Shown here in pieces: positions 25,411-38,500 of a DNA stretch of 64,000 nucleotides. The notes under the pieces were generated by a model. The model saw nothing but the letters and a program-made list of their open reading frames with translations, made no database searches and was not told where the DNA came from. Position 1 is the stretch's first letter, and every line of letters begins with the position of its first letter. The position numbers and the translations under genes were made by a program. Origin of the DNA: Scortum barcoo (lineage: Eukaryota > Chordata > Actinopteri > Centrarchiformes > Terapontidae); the NCBI GenBank assembly GCA_023238725.1, contig CM041538.1:7105880-7169879 (forward strand), given 5' to 3'.

Positions 25411-27984
25411 TATTCTAATGAAGCAGAAACGAATCCCAAAGCTTTGTATCTGCAGTAGACGGAGCTGTGAAGATGAGATGTTTCCTCCTACGCAGGCAGG
25501 CAGACAGGCAGCAGCTCTAGAGAGCCAAACACCTCCAACTGCAGCTACTGTAACGCTAAAGAATATCAGAAAAACTCTCACTGATGGCAAACAGGAAGCC
25601 TGCAGCCTCCATCTGAGCACAAGCAGATAGATTCATCCTGTAGATCTCCATGTGCAGTGGGTATCTGAATTCACTGTGCGGACCGATGTTGGCCTGCCAT
25701 GTTAGTCAGTTCTCCTCCAGTTGACGAGATGGAGCAGAGTTTTATGAGCAGAGTGAGTCAGTTAACATCAAGATGGTTGGAACAGAAATGTCTTCATTCA
25801 GGAGGAGGAGTGTGATGCGGTCATAGGCGGAGGAAGCAAAACATCCTCTTCAAAAACGTGTTTTAAACAAGTAAGCTCCATTAAATATACAAGCTATATA
25901 TAAATATTTGCTTTAGTATTTCAATCACATAATTGCTTTATTTTTGGGAATAGTACATTTCTGTTTTAACCAAGATTACGTTCAGCTCTTGTTGAACTCT
26001 ATTGACTAAAACAATTTGACTTCTTTTTTTTTTTTTTTTTTTACAGTCAAGGCCATACATTCAGGATTTTAGAAATACTAACTTCTTGATTTCAAATTTA
26101 CCAAGAAAGTTTTGACCAGCCAGCAACCAAAGTAGTTTAAAGAAACAAACAAAAAAAAACATTAATTTATTTAACTGTTCTTTTACATTTTCTGTAAACT
26201 GTATCTTCCTGTATTATGGTACTAATGTTGCTTCAAAGCCATCTCTACAGCCTTAAAAACTATGTAAAACTGTTTAAAAAACATTATGGTCATTCAGGAC
26301 AGTGCTGTGCTTGGCTTTAAACATTACTTACACATTACCTCAGATGTCGTCGGGCTAACACTAACACTGCTTAGGCTACATGTTTCACTCATAAAAATGA
26401 CTGTCCATGTGAATTGTCATTAATACTATAATTAAAATTTTCTAGAACTCAATATTACACATTCAAATTGCTTGTTTTATCTGACAAACTGTCAAAAACT
26501 CAAAGATATTGAGTTTACTGTCAAATATAACAAAGAAACCCCAGAACCCCAAACTTTCTATGTGACAGCAGGGAGACCTCAACTCAAGATCCAAATAAGA
26601 CAATTTGTTCCCTGCTGGTCTCTGACACCGTTTTCTCTGTCACTGAATCTATTTCTTAGGTGTTTCGGGTTTTGGGGAAGTCATTTTTACCATATGAGTT
26701 TAGCTCTCTGTAGTTCAACCCCAATTGCATAAAAACCATCAGAGGGACAAAAACCTTCCTAAAAAAGTGGGAAAGAAAGGCCTTCTGCAGGTGAAAGTTT
26801 TCACACCTGATTTATAACAGCCTAAGAGTGTTTGAGGAGTCCTCAGGTGGTCAGGCAGAGGTCAGGCAATCTCGACAGGAGAGCAGCCGAGCAGAAAGCC
26901 GAGTCCCCCGATTGTTCACAGCTGAGTCCTGAGGGCACAGAGGAGCCGGCTGTCGCCTGACCAGAGGTGACTAATGGATGTTTTAGGGAATCCTGGTGGC
27001 AGAGAGGGCTGGCACGAATGCTATGCACTTACAGCGTGACTCGTGTCTCATTGCCTCTTTTTATGAGCTCTCCAAATTGTCAGGTTTTTTTGAACACCTG
27101 CCCACTTGTTAACTCACACATCTGTCCACACCAATTAAGGGCTGTAAATTGTCCCGTTGACATCTGGGGTGCTACACAGACAGATTGTGTACATACAGAC
27201 AGATGGATTCCTCCACACAAAAAGTCCCCTGAAGTTCAGACTATCCCCACTAGAAACAGGCTCTGTATGTCTTTGTAGCTTACAGTAGAAAGCAGACAGC
27301 CACACTCCAAGTGATTGGAACAGTCAAGGTTTTTTGGACCAGTGGGGCAGTGTGATGCTGCACAGCCCTGATACAGGAGTATAGATGGAGCGTTATGTAA
27401 TTAATACTCCTCCTCCTATGCAGATACAGTAGACAGCCTTAGAAATCCTGGCCTCAGCTGAAACTGTAGCCCTGAAATGACACATACAGCCCATATGTAC
27501 AGTGTCATTTAGAAGCACTCTGGCTCCTATATCCCCGTACAGACAGCAGATCTTGACTCAGCTAAAGCTTTTGCATAAGTGATACTGTAAAACAGGCATC
27601 CACTGTAATGTAGGTTTCATACAGTAACACCAAACCCCCTCTTCAGCCACGCAGCATGCAGAGAATCTGTCTCTCTCTCTGTCTCACCCACACACATGAC
27701 ATACAGCCCAAAGAGACCCCTGTTTACTTCTATCCCACAATTCACAGTGCTGGTAAGGACAGGTGACTGGCAAAGCCAGGACAGACAGAGAAAAGTGGCG
27801 TGGGGCTTCTCTTACCAACAAATCCCCCCTCTTTGGGAATCCTTCCTTTCCTCTCCCTTCAGCTGGCTTCTTCCAGCGCTCCAGCTTTCATCTTTCCAGT
27901 AAAGAGAGCAGGAGGCAGAGAGTGAAGGACTTTAAACAATCAGCATTCCTCTTGCTCTTCTGTTGTCTCTCCGTCTCTCCTCTC

Positions 27985-28150
27985 CTCCAGATTTCTCCAC
28001 AGTCTCCGGGGGGAAGAAGGAGCATCAGTGATACACTGCCGCGCGCTCCGCTGCAGGAGGCTGAACGTCAATCACACAGGTAACCTAGGGAACCGCTGGG
28101 CCCGCCCCCCCAGCCAACGCCGATTGGTCGGCTGACAGAGAACCAGAAGT
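27985..28150. promoter_or_regulatory. Candidate promoter/non-coding exon patch (GC box, CCAAT box, X-box-like motif)
   Basis: A CpG-richer island in AT-rich surroundings. An exon-like piece at 27,991-28,079 lies between CTCCTCCAG and a donor-like GTAACC. At 28,080-28,093 GTAACCTAGGGAAC fits the RFX X-box palindrome (GTNRCC-N2-RGYAAC) with one mismatch. CCCGCCCCCC (GC box) and CGATTGGTCGG (inverted CCAAT box) follow. The patch is 2.6 kb upstream of the ccdc17 start codon. Coding sense of the exon-like piece is unsupported. Motif co-occurrence is seen; promoter function is inferred. Confidence 0.3.
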
Positions 28151-28409
28151 CACAAGTCCTCGCAGACCCACAGATGGTATACTGAGAGCTGTGGTGGGAT
28201 CATGTACAGAGCCAAACAAACAGTAGTGGATTGCGGTACTTGTGAACTCTCTTTCTCTCCTCTCCCTCTCTCTCTTTGACTTCAGAGCCTACTGCTTTAT
28301 TTTACAGTTGCTTAGCAACAGACTGGCATGTGTTTGCGAGTGTGTGTTGCAGAGCAGGAGGAGAGATGTGGGAGAGAGAAAGGAGTTCAAGTCCTCAACT
28401 CTCCCTCTG

Positions 28410-28453
28410 TGTCTCTCTCTACCTCTCTCTGTCTCTCTCTCTCTCTCTCTCTG
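28410..28453. repeat. (TC)n microsatellite
   Basis: Interrupted CTCTCTGTCTCTCTC run. The overlapping Leu/Ser-rich open frames are artefacts. Confidence 0.85.
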
Positions 28454-30749
28454 TCAGAGGTGTGGATAGATGTTGAATATTTCAGCTCTCAGCAGCAGCA
28501 GCAGTCTGTCTCAGCATTATAGAGGCTGTTGTTCCTTCATATCAACCTGCTTTAGGCAGTTAGGAGTTAGTTATTAATGGGGGGAGATATGAAATTACAC
28601 AAAATTCAAACTACATCACCTCGGTATGCCTTATTGAAAGGAGCGATTGAGGGAAAAGTGAAAGCAGTTACTGTTAGTGTTATTATAAATATGATAAAAG
28701 GAAAAAAATCTCCATCTATTCTTCATTTGTGGTGCATAAAATCCTTCCATCCTGAATGGAGGAGTTTGCAGTCTGAGACATTAAACACTCCTTTAAGTCT
28801 ATAGTTCAAAGTGATGTTCCAACATTTATCTTATGATTATGAAACACACTCGCTGTAAATCGTTTGTTGCGTGTTGCATCACAGAGGCCGGCTTGGACTC
28901 ACAGCAGTTACAAAGGAATGCAAGAAAACCATTAAAATATCCATGGCAGCTTCTCAAACTGCTCCTGCAATAACGTCCACTTCTCTGCTGCCCATATATA
29001 CACTCACTATGTGTGAAACAGTCAAATGCAAATATGCCTAAATACACCACGTCCTTTTCAGGCCTTACTCAAAGTCCTGGCAAGCTCTTGTGCACACACG
29101 TGGCTTGGTTAGCACAGCGCCTGCACTTTGACCAGTCACACCTGCTCTATCCTCACTGTAATCTGACAACAAACGCACATATTCAATCATTTCTATAGAT
29201 TCAGTTCTGTGGAGAGATGCATATAACAAGTTGCATCATGTAAGAGTATTTCATCAGATGACTGGAGGGAAAAATCTGTCGTCTCCGCAATGCTGAGGCT
29301 GCCATAACCCTCAGTGTAACAAAAAACTGTGTCAAATACAGATTGTACATGCAGGCCGTCAGCAGGAGGCACCATTTTCACTGAACAGGGTAAGGGAGAT
29401 ACCTGAAGTTGAAAGTGAAGGTGCAAATGAATGGTTTAATGTTTTGGTGGTATTCAGTGAACCAGTTGTGTTTCACTGTATGAAGTGTGTGTATTGTGTG
29501 AAGAGAACCAGATTATTGAGCTCAACACACTTTATTCACGTAGTAATTTTATCTACCTCTTCACTTTGTTTACCGCTGAAATCAGATATCCGAGTGTCAC
29601 CTTCACGTGTCGCCATGTCGAAGAGTTGTCACAGTTTTGTGAGGTGAGTGCTTTGAAGGAAACGCAAGTTTGCCCTCTAGATCCGAACACATTTAAGACA
29701 AGTCTCTCTGAAGCAGTTAGATGTGAGAAAATCCTCTCAAAGGAGCTGGCCTGGTAGGGACTGTCCTTGTAGAGCCCTGTTCTAAAAACCTGTACAGCCA
29801 GACTTTCCTTTACGCAGTCGGCAGTATAGTACAGTACATGATGTGGAATACAGCGGACAATGAGGTGAAATATGAAGAACATTTCTGGCTGTGGACGTAG
29901 TCAAGACAAGACCAGAGCATTATATGATGACTATTTTCCGGTGACTTTTATCATGCAGGTTTTTTTGGGGTTTTTTATCATTAAGGTCAGATTATGGTCT
30001 GTGTCTTGCAACGAGTTGTCAGAGTGAATGTACTCACCGAAGTCTGGGCCTTTAATGTAGATGCGTCTTTGCCAGACTTTCACTGCACAGCTGCAGTCAG
30101 CCTCTCAGGGTGCTCACTCGAGGGTGAGAGCACATCAGGCAGTCTGAGAATTCAAAAAAAAAAAATGTTATGTCTGGCATTTTATGAATATTCAAATGGA
30201 TGGAAGAAAACATATGGCCCTGTTAGCTTAATGTGTTTGGAGCAGAAAGTACAGAAACCCAGAGCCTTTTTTAAAATTTTTGCTTCAGACAGAAGCTCAA
30301 AGCTCTTGACCAGCAGCTTTACTCTTAAAGCTGTGTGTCCATTCTGTGGAGAAAATGTGTTAAAACAAATAACAATATTGACACATACATACAGTATCAA
30401 TTACTTTTAAAATAGGCTTAGGCTTTCATGTTTAGAAGAACTCGCCACACCCTTACATCAAGGTCACTGGCATGGTTACCAACAAACATACAAGCCAGTA
30501 ACAGTTAAGGAACAAACCAAACATGTTTTACAAGCTTTAAGTGAACTGAACTTTGTGTTTTATTTAGAACAATAAGAAGGGAGTTTTTGCTTGGATAACC
30601 GTCTTTCCAAGCATTTTTGGTACCCAATTTGCGTTATTCATATAGTATTTCAGTTTATGGGTGGGCTCTTAATCCAGTATTTAAACTTGCATTAATTTAG
30701 CTTCCTGCAAACTCTTTCTGCTCTTGCTGAACACCAGCTCTGGTGCCAG
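28454..30749. other. Gene-free stretch upstream of ccdc17
   Basis: No supported coding exon. A mini-frame at 29,614-29,643 (ATGTCGAAGAGTTG... ending at a GAG|GTGAGT-type donor) could be a small first exon, but nothing ties it to a gene. The stretch probably holds upstream non-coding sequence of ccdc17. Confidence 0.5.
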
Positions 30750-33700
30750 ATGGAGAGGGAATTGATCTGCGGAGACTGTAACATGGTGTTTCGCTCCACT
30801 GGGCTGCTTGAGAAACACAAAGCCCACTTCTGCATTGGGAGCGAGGCGGGACAGCTTCGGCTGCAGAGACACAGCTCTGTACCCCTCGTGAGAGACGCGC
30901 CTGGACGCATGGACCCGAAACAGACAAGAACCCCTGACCTTGTTCAGGTAAGTAAGCGGAACTGATGTAGTAAGGGAGAGCAACGTCTGAGCAGGTGGAT
31001 TAGACAAACAACACTTAATCAAAGAAGGAATTTATGCGATCAAAGTTACTTTACATTCTAACTGAGAGCGCTTTAGGGAATGTGGGTTAAAAAGAATGGC
31101 GCATATATTTAAAGAACTCATAACAAGATATGACGTCACAAGCTTCCCATCAAGTGGAAAATTGTTGTTGTTGCGTGGGTCCTTTTCCATGGTGATAAAA
31201 ATGCAGTGAATTAAGGGTAAAAAGTGTGGTGAAAATAAAATGGCCGTAATGATTTTGCATTAAAGTAAACCAAATAAATAAACATTTGATTGGTTGCTCG
31301 TTATTTTAGATACAACAGTATCATTACAACAGGGTGAGTTTAAGTCACTTCTACGACATACGATATAATTGACAGCTGCTTACTGGTTGATGTTTTCTGT
31401 ATTGCTCTACAACAGCAGAGCTGTACAGACACAGAAACAGATGCAAACGGAAAACACTGCATGACTGTCTCTGAGCATCTTTTTTCCGTCTTTGTGTGTG
31501 CAGTTGAGAGGTCAGCGAAGGAACATGACCAGGTGGAGGAGTGTTGATGTCAAACCAAAGTCAGGAGGAGCAGAGGACACACCAACACCCAGGCAGAAGG
31601 AGAGCGCTGCTCTTCAGGATCTCACAGATGAGGTGAAACTGAACCGGCCAAACGTCGTCTATCCTGCACTACAGCAGTATCTAAAACACAATGACAAAAA
31701 AAAAAAGCATTCATCCTTTCCAAGTGAGCCAGTATTGTTTTACCTTAGATTTGCAAGATAATTCATGAGAACCCAACAGGAATGAAGGTGTCAGGGCAAC
31801 ATAAACGTTCATTTTTATTTCATCAAGCACTGCAGGTCTTTGATTAAAAATTCATGTTTAAATATTATTACATCAGTCAAGACACACTGGAAGAGCAATT
31901 TTAAACGGGGAGTAAGTAGTCTGTCATATTGCATAGACATGCACATGCAGCTATTTTAATTATTATCACAGATCCATAGTACGTGTACCTGTTAACATGG
32001 AATAAACAATTTATCTCTTCTGAATCTCAGTTTCACAAGTTGAGGAGGTCCATTGAAGAAAATGTGCCAAACTGGTCAAAAAGGACCACAGACACTGAGG
32101 TGGGTTTACTTGATGAGCACTTTGAAGAATGTCAAGGTGCTATATGTGTGCATATTTCTCCTACATTGGACAGTCTCTTAAATTATGCTTTAAGCCATCA
32201 GCCCATGGTGTCAGAGTGAGTCACAGGTCCCTTTGGGTGAAGACGGTTACAAGACAAGACATTTTTATGACGCTGGGTCTCCGGGCAATAAAAGAAATGA
32301 ATCATTTTGCTCCAGGGTGTAACATGTTTGAGAACCACAAACCTATTAATTCATAAACATGGTCTTTAGGCGAGTGGGCGTCAGATGGGTCACAGTGAGA
32401 GACTAAAGGAAATGAGGGAAATGGCAACGCTCCATGAGCACCAACTGGCCATGATACACGCTCACAACCAGCAGCTGGAGCAGCAGAGAGACGGTGAGGA
32501 AACAAATGCAGTAAACTGCACGAACAATTATCCTCTTCCGCAGAGATTCCATCATCTCAAATTTATACTTAAGGCTGATGTCAAAAATTTCTCTAAGATG
32601 GTGTGTGTGTGTGTGTGTCAGAGCTGGCCCATCAGGTGAGTGTCCTGTCTGAGCAGAGCAACACGACTCACCTGGAGGGTCTGCTGATGGAGCTGAGAGA
32701 GCAGGAGGAGAGGAACGAGGAGACACTGCAACAACTGGCTGAACACCTCCGTGCATTACAGTCAGTGTTTACATATAGTCATGTACTCATGTTAGTTTAG
32801 TTTCATGATGTTTACTCAGGTAAAACTACCAATAACACAATGTGAAATTACTACTGTATTAAAATTTATAAGTAAAAGTACAGAAACATTAGCTGTGAAA
32901 AATAAAATGTACAAACATTTCAAAAGTAGTCATTATGCATTAGTCATGCAGCTCAGGGTTAAGGTAATTTTATCTCCTCATACTTCAGAGTAGCTTAACC
33001 TTTAATGGTGCATGATAATTTATATGCTGTTCATAAAATCAGGATGAAAATGTTCATCTGAAATATAACTGTCAGATAAATATAGTGAATACTCGTAGAG
33101 TAAAGCATAACATTGTGTAAAATGTAAGCTTAAATTACATTTATGCCAATGCTGTATAACAGAAGTACTGATATTGTCTGTGTAACCAATGCCTGACATC
33201 TTTTATTTTTCTGTACTTACCATGAACAGAGTTGATCTGATACCACAGTTTGTTTTCATGGCTTAAAATAGTTCCCAACTAATGCGCTGTTTATTCACGC
33301 TTGAATACCATTTATTAAAATCTACAGCGCCCAGCTGTTTTAGGAAACTAAAAATGAAACTATAAATTTGTGACCTGTTCTTGAAGATCTTCAGTACAAA
33401 CAAAGAGGCTTTACTCACAGACAGGGTAAGGAAGTGTTGCAAGATGGACTAACATAGTTTGGCTTGGACCGATTGATATGATTTGTTGACAACAAAAAAG
33501 ATATAAAATAACATTATTTTATTCATTAAATAAATAACCTTAAACTGAACATAAGTACAGTACATGGCTAAATGCCCTTTCCACTACTGTTGGAGTGATA
33601 TCACAGAGTGAGCATTTAGTGTTTCAGTGTGTTGCTCAAAGACAAAGACAGGATATGTGACGATGAAGCTCAGCACCGACTGTGCTGCCAGATACAACAG

Positions 33701-36700
33701 AAAGTTCAATGTGCATTTGTTGGGATAAATTATGTCAGCACAGATACACGTGAAGCATTCAAAAATGAATGACTGTCTGTGGTGCTCTGCCTCCAAGATG
33801 AATACTTAGTGAAATGTGTTTTGTTTTTCTTCACTGCAGGATGACTCAGAGCCTCAATTATGTATTTCATTATGCCTGGGTAGTTCCTCATTTCAACATT
33901 TGTGGAAGAATACATTTAATTTCCCATCATAGGGTGGAACATGGCTGGGAAACTTTCCATAGATGCCACGACATGATCTAATTTAGATGATCTACTGTGT
34001 TTTTATTTCCTTTTTCTTTTTAGTGTGCGAGATGTCTCTGCACCTGCTGATCAGCCAGATCTAGGCAAGAATAAAATGCATCATGACAGCTATGAGCTCA
34101 TTTCTTCCGCGGATGGCCCTCTCTCTACTCAGATAAAGTATGTACCTGCATCCTTCACGAGTCATTTATTTTGAAAACACTCCATTGGAAGGAAAAACTA
34201 GATTTTTTTCCTATTTGTCAGGTTGCAACTAAGAGATTCAGGTTGTTTGCATATAAATATGAATTACTTCTACTGAGCTGCCTGTCTGAGGGTAAATCAG
34301 ATCTCTTTGTTGCAGAGCCCTGAGGCAGGCATACATGCAGTCAGGTGGGTCAGATCCCACCATTGTGGCACAAATGATTGACCTGCAGGCAGAGGCCCAA
34401 AGTCTGGAGAAGGAGAAAAACCAACCAGCGGTAGTCGACAAGAGTAAGACTGAGAGTAAGACTGAGCCTAAGTGATGATGAACAGAAAATATGTGGTGCT
34501 TGTCACCGTATAACTCTCTATCAGCACAGCTGTGCTCAGTGGAGCCTCTTTTAGGTTTCCTCAACTAAATCCATGGTTATTAGATTCTGGTCTAACATGT
34601 CTTCTCACATGATCAGCACCTGAAACACGCTGTATACAAAACACACACTGAATGCGCCCAGGGGCAACAAACTAGATGGCTTGAATTCTTGGTACACACT
34701 CCATACTTATGGTGTAAAACAAAGGGTATTTTACCTTTTGGCTCTGGGTCACATCATTGGTGTACTGTTGTCCAGATGAGAAGCCTTCACCGCGGGGTCG
34801 GAGCTGGGAGCTGCTGGCTGTGGAGCAGGAGAACCAGAGACTGGAGGAGGAGATCTTCAGGATGCAGCTGGCCAGAGGGCGACACCATAACTATGAAGGT
34901 TGGAGAGTTCTCACAACTAAAAGAAAGAGCTTTTTTTCCTTCAAAAACTGTGTGGATTTTACTCAAATTAAACAGTGCAGTCCAACTCTCACACGGTCTC
35001 ATGGTGTCAACATAAAGATGAGTAATTCAAATAAACCCCAGACATTTTAGGTCTGTTGCCACGTTACTACAGAGAATCCTCCACCAGCTGTTCAGCCATC
35101 ATCGAAGGTCTCTTTATTACAGCTACAACACTTTGGTACTGCAGGAGTGAATTGTACCTCCACTTCCACCTTCCATTATGATACAGGCTGCTGTCAGAGT
35201 TAAAAGCTAAACTAAAAAGCTAAACTCTGGTCATACAGCCATTAAAGTGACATGCAATTAAGTCATTTTTAGGTTGATTCAATGTGTGAAGGCCCATGAA
35301 CACGATCACTGTCACTGAGAATATACAGGATCAGTGTTGGTTTCACAGGTTTGGGTGTCTGTTCGTTCTCCAGCAGCAGTGAGGACTGAGCTTGATCTGA
35401 TTCAGAGGGAGAACCTCCTGCAGATTTCCAATTTACAGGCAGAGATGGAGAGAAGCCAAGCAGCTCGCAGGCCCAGGAGACAGCCTCCTCCTCAACTTCC
35501 ACTCCAACCAAAGACTCACATTCACGCACCTCTTTCGCTGGTACATAATTTACAGTTGCAGTCAAACACATTTACTCGACTCTCCGACAGAACACGGCAG
35601 ACAAAGGCAACTCTTTTGAATTATGGATGATGTTTGTCTGTGACACTGATTCAGAAACTCCACCTCCATGTGTCCTTCAGCTCCAGGCCAGATCCTTCGC
35701 CTCCCCGCTGGGAAGATGCACACTGGACTCCCTGGACTCTCTGGGTCCGGCCCCCTATGACCCTGTGTCAGTTTAAAGCTCCACACCATCCACAGTGTAT
35801 CAGGCCATTTACACGTCTGAGTCAAATCTGAGTTTAGCGTCGCACTGAGCTCACTTCATGCAGTTATTTCTACAGTTAAATCATTTCAAATAGCCCATCA
35901 TCAGATTTAATAATAACAAAGTGTCTGCTGATCACACTAGATCATCCACAGATCTGTCAGTGCTTGGCCATCTTACCTTTCTTGAAATTAAATCCACTAA
36001 AAACCACCCTCTGGCATTTCAGAGCTGGCTTTGTGGTTTTCTTCGACCTGGTGCTGGGAGTTGACGTCTCTCAGAGAGCGCTGCGCCTGGTGGCAGCTCT
36101 CTACTCAGAAGGTCAGGAGGTGGGGCCGCCGACTCCGCTGCCCCCTACTCAGTGCCTGCCAGGGGTGTCCCTGCCTTACAGCCACAGCCTCACCCCTGGA
36201 AACTACGCCTTCATGTCAGTCAAACAGCCTGTGCCCAGGTAGGAGAACAAGGGATGTAGCAGGTAACCAAATATGTGACGACGTGTGTGTATAGCAGGTA
36301 TGTGGCCTGAGCTCAACCCCCTAAAAAAAATAAAAAAGAAATCTGGCTGAAGTAAAGTTTAATTTCATGCAAAGGGGGATTGGTGACCCCTATATGACAA
36401 AGAAACTAAAAATATACATTGACGTAAATGTCCCTAACCCCACCCCCCCACCCCCCACCCCACCCCCACCCACCCACCAGTGAGGATCCAGCCGTCCCCC
36501 TCGCTCTCTCTGATCGTGGAGGTGCAGGCAGCAACAGATCTGGATGTTCACAGCCAGGAGGTCTTTAAACTGACATCCTGTGGCTGGACACGAATGGAGC
36601 TCTTTGACCAATACAACCAGGTATGTTAGTGTATAACTTTACTGAGCTTTCATTCATCAAGAGAAAGTGTTTAACCCTCCACACCTGCAAAGAGTTGTTT

Positions 36701-37672
36701 AATTGATAAACTGATTGGACCACAGTTCAGCATTAAACTGAGACAATCATGTACCTCTAAAACCACCATGAACAGTTTAAGCATGTCAAACTGACCCATT
36801 ACAGATTACTCTGGTTTATAGTATCTGTACTGTGTATAACTATGCAGATTTTCTCTCCACCAACAGCTCCGCAGTGGCCACTGGAGGGTGCCAGTGCGCA
36901 GTCTGCCTATTAGACCCAGCTTAAGCCTTGCTCAGCTCAACTCAGTAGCCCAGGTAATAAAGACCTTACCAGTTATTTTGAACAAACACCTGCATACCTG
37001 CTACTTAAACTGTGCTGTCCATTATCCACTGAAATTATCAGAATTTCTTACTGAGGCATACATTTAACAGTATATAACAACACATGACACACGTGACTGT
37101 GAATGTGTGTTTTTATAAACTCAAGGTGGGCAACATGGAGCTGTGTGTGCGTTTGGTGAACGGGCGAGATGCAGACGTACAGACTCTGGTTAAACCTGAC
37201 CCGACCAGCAGCAGTCACTATAAATATCCAGCTGTGGTAAGATGCTGAACAGGGTTTTAAAAAATAAAATGAAATTACAAAAAGAAATCAAATTCTTTGG
37301 GAGTAAACACTGCAGCGGAATTATGCTGAGTTACACACGAGGCTCTGAGCAAAATATAACAGCATAACCTTTATCCATTTGTGTATCAATAAACATTTTG
37401 TGGTCATCTTAGCCTAAAAATTCATCCAATTGCATTTTGCTCTTTTATTTAAGGCAAATGTGTTTTGGGGTTTTATAAACATGCTTGGGTGTGGTGCCAG
37501 CAGTTTATCTCACATGTCAATACAGGTGTCTTCACATCCTGCAAGTGTCCACAGAAACGCAGCTCCTCCTGTTTCAGCTCCGCAGCCCACCAGAGTGGAT
37601 CAACTCGCCTCACTTTTGTCCTTCACTGATCACCAGGGCCCTCCATCAACAGAGGCAGCCAGTCAGAGTTGA
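30750..37672 (+). CDS. ccdc17: Coiled-coil domain-containing protein 17 (ccdc17), complete, 15 exons
   Basis: Exons join in frame to 657 codons plus stop: 30750-30947, 31504-31632, 32031-32099, 32370-32493, 32622-32760, 34024-34137, 34316-34443, 34776-34898, 35374-35540, 35681-35766, 36023-36238, 36485-36620, 36867-36953, 37126-37236, 37526-37672. The N-terminus has a zinc-finger-like C7-x2-C10-x12-H23-x4-C28. Residues about 125-225 and 300-380 are Glu/Gln/Leu-rich coiled coil. WELLAVEQENQRLE (exon 8), PYDPVAGFVVFFDLVLGV (exons 10-11) and a conserved beta-rich C-terminal region follow, as in vertebrate CCDC17. Human CCDC17 is of similar length (about 620 residues). The function is poorly defined; a role in ciliated cells is suspected from expression and I do not derive it from the sequence. 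The start is the first in-frame Met, just before the zinc finger; an upstream non-coding exon is possible. The gene converges on nasp. Exon 5 and exon 12 acceptors are unusual (see findings). Confidence 0.93.
32600..32621 (+). repeat. (GT)n abutting the ccdc17 exon 5 acceptor
   Basis: About nine GT units run straight into TCAG|AG, replacing the normal polypyrimidine tract of the intron 4 acceptor. Confidence 0.8.
32812..32995 (+). mobile_element. hAT-like element fragment in ccdc17 intron 5
   Basis: Diverged blocks such as CTCAGGTAAAACTACCAATA, TAAGTAAAAGTACAG and AGTAGTCATTATGCAT match the order of an abundant percomorph hAT-like repeat related to the element at 18,266-18,670. No termini are preserved. 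Confidence 0.5.
32996..34023. other. Rest of ccdc17 intron 5
   Basis: The longest ccdc17 intron (32,761-34,023). I see no exon or RNA gene in it beyond the repeat fragment at its start. Confidence 0.7.
36431..36480. repeat. C-rich tract at the ccdc17 exon 12 acceptor
   Basis: Repeated CCCCACCCCC units make up the end of intron 11. The complementary strand has many runs of three or more G and could form a G-quadruplex. The tract leads into CACCAG|TGAG|G, two AG acceptors four bases apart. Confidence 0.85.
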
Positions 37673-38090
37673 AAAGGACAAAAACCCCACGCAGAGAGCA
37701 GCTCTACAACCAGGATGGGACAGAACTGCTCTGCTTTTCTAAACTTACTGTAGAAGTGTAAATGATATCTGATTAAGATGTATTTACTTTCCTTGTGTTA
37801 TGTTGAATTATTCATGATCTATAGTAGGAGACTAGTTATCAAAGACAGTTATTAGATGAACATTAAACTGTACATCTAGACAAATGCTAAAGTAAACATG
37901 GTTTATTTTTACAATTAAGAGTCAACTTTGTTTATAAAGTGTCAGAATATTGAAACATGCCCGTTACAAGTTCCTGGAGCTCATGGGGACATTTTCTTAT
38001 TGTTATTAAATCTAGTAATAGTCCAGAACTCAAAGATTTGTCTTCAGTGTCGCAGAAGACAAACTCTGATCACTGCTGGCATTTACTGTA

Positions 38091-38096
38091 AATAAA
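38091..38096 (+). terminator. Polyadenylation signal for ccdc17
   Basis: AATAAA about 420 bases after the ccdc17 stop codon, the first canonical hexamer downstream in a sensible 3' UTR distance. Confidence 0.6.
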
Positions 38097-38409
38097 ACCC
38101 TCAGATTTAAAAGGAATACAAACCCGTCAAATGTGTGTCCCAACTCAAAATGTTGTCATGCATCAAATATTCAGATGTGAACAGATCAACTCTGAGCACA
38201 ACAAAGTGAAGTAGCACACTAATGTGACCATCTAAACCAGTTTAATTTACTCTGAACAGGATCAACTGCAGTCAGCAGCTGGTGTTTTGTTTTTCAAGTT
38301 GCCAGAAAGACAGAAGAAATGGGCGATACAAGGTTACATCTGCAAATTTTTTTTATTCTTTTGTACTACAAGTATACAAAACTGGACAGACAAATCTATG
38401 AAAATGGAT

Positions 38410-38415
38410 TTTATT
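38410..38415 (-). terminator. Polyadenylation signal for nasp
   Basis: TTTATT on the plus strand (AATAAA on minus), about 85 bases downstream of the nasp stop codon. The facing ccdc17 signal is only about 310 bp away. Confidence 0.6.
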
Positions 38416-38500
38416 TACAAAAACAAAAGTGTTGAAGGTGGAAAGGGGCTGAACAGGCATGCTGTGCTGGTTTCGTAGATCAGGAAAGAGACGAGGATGG

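Larger units (their letters stand above)
23183..27984. other. Gene-free stretch
   Basis: No supported exon. Contents are an AT-rich inverted repeat (23,950-24,018), a possible SINE remnant (25,295-25,410), a poly-T run (about 26,022-26,042) and unremarkable unique sequence. Open frames of 60-116 codons here show no domain and no consistent splice structure. Confidence 0.55.
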
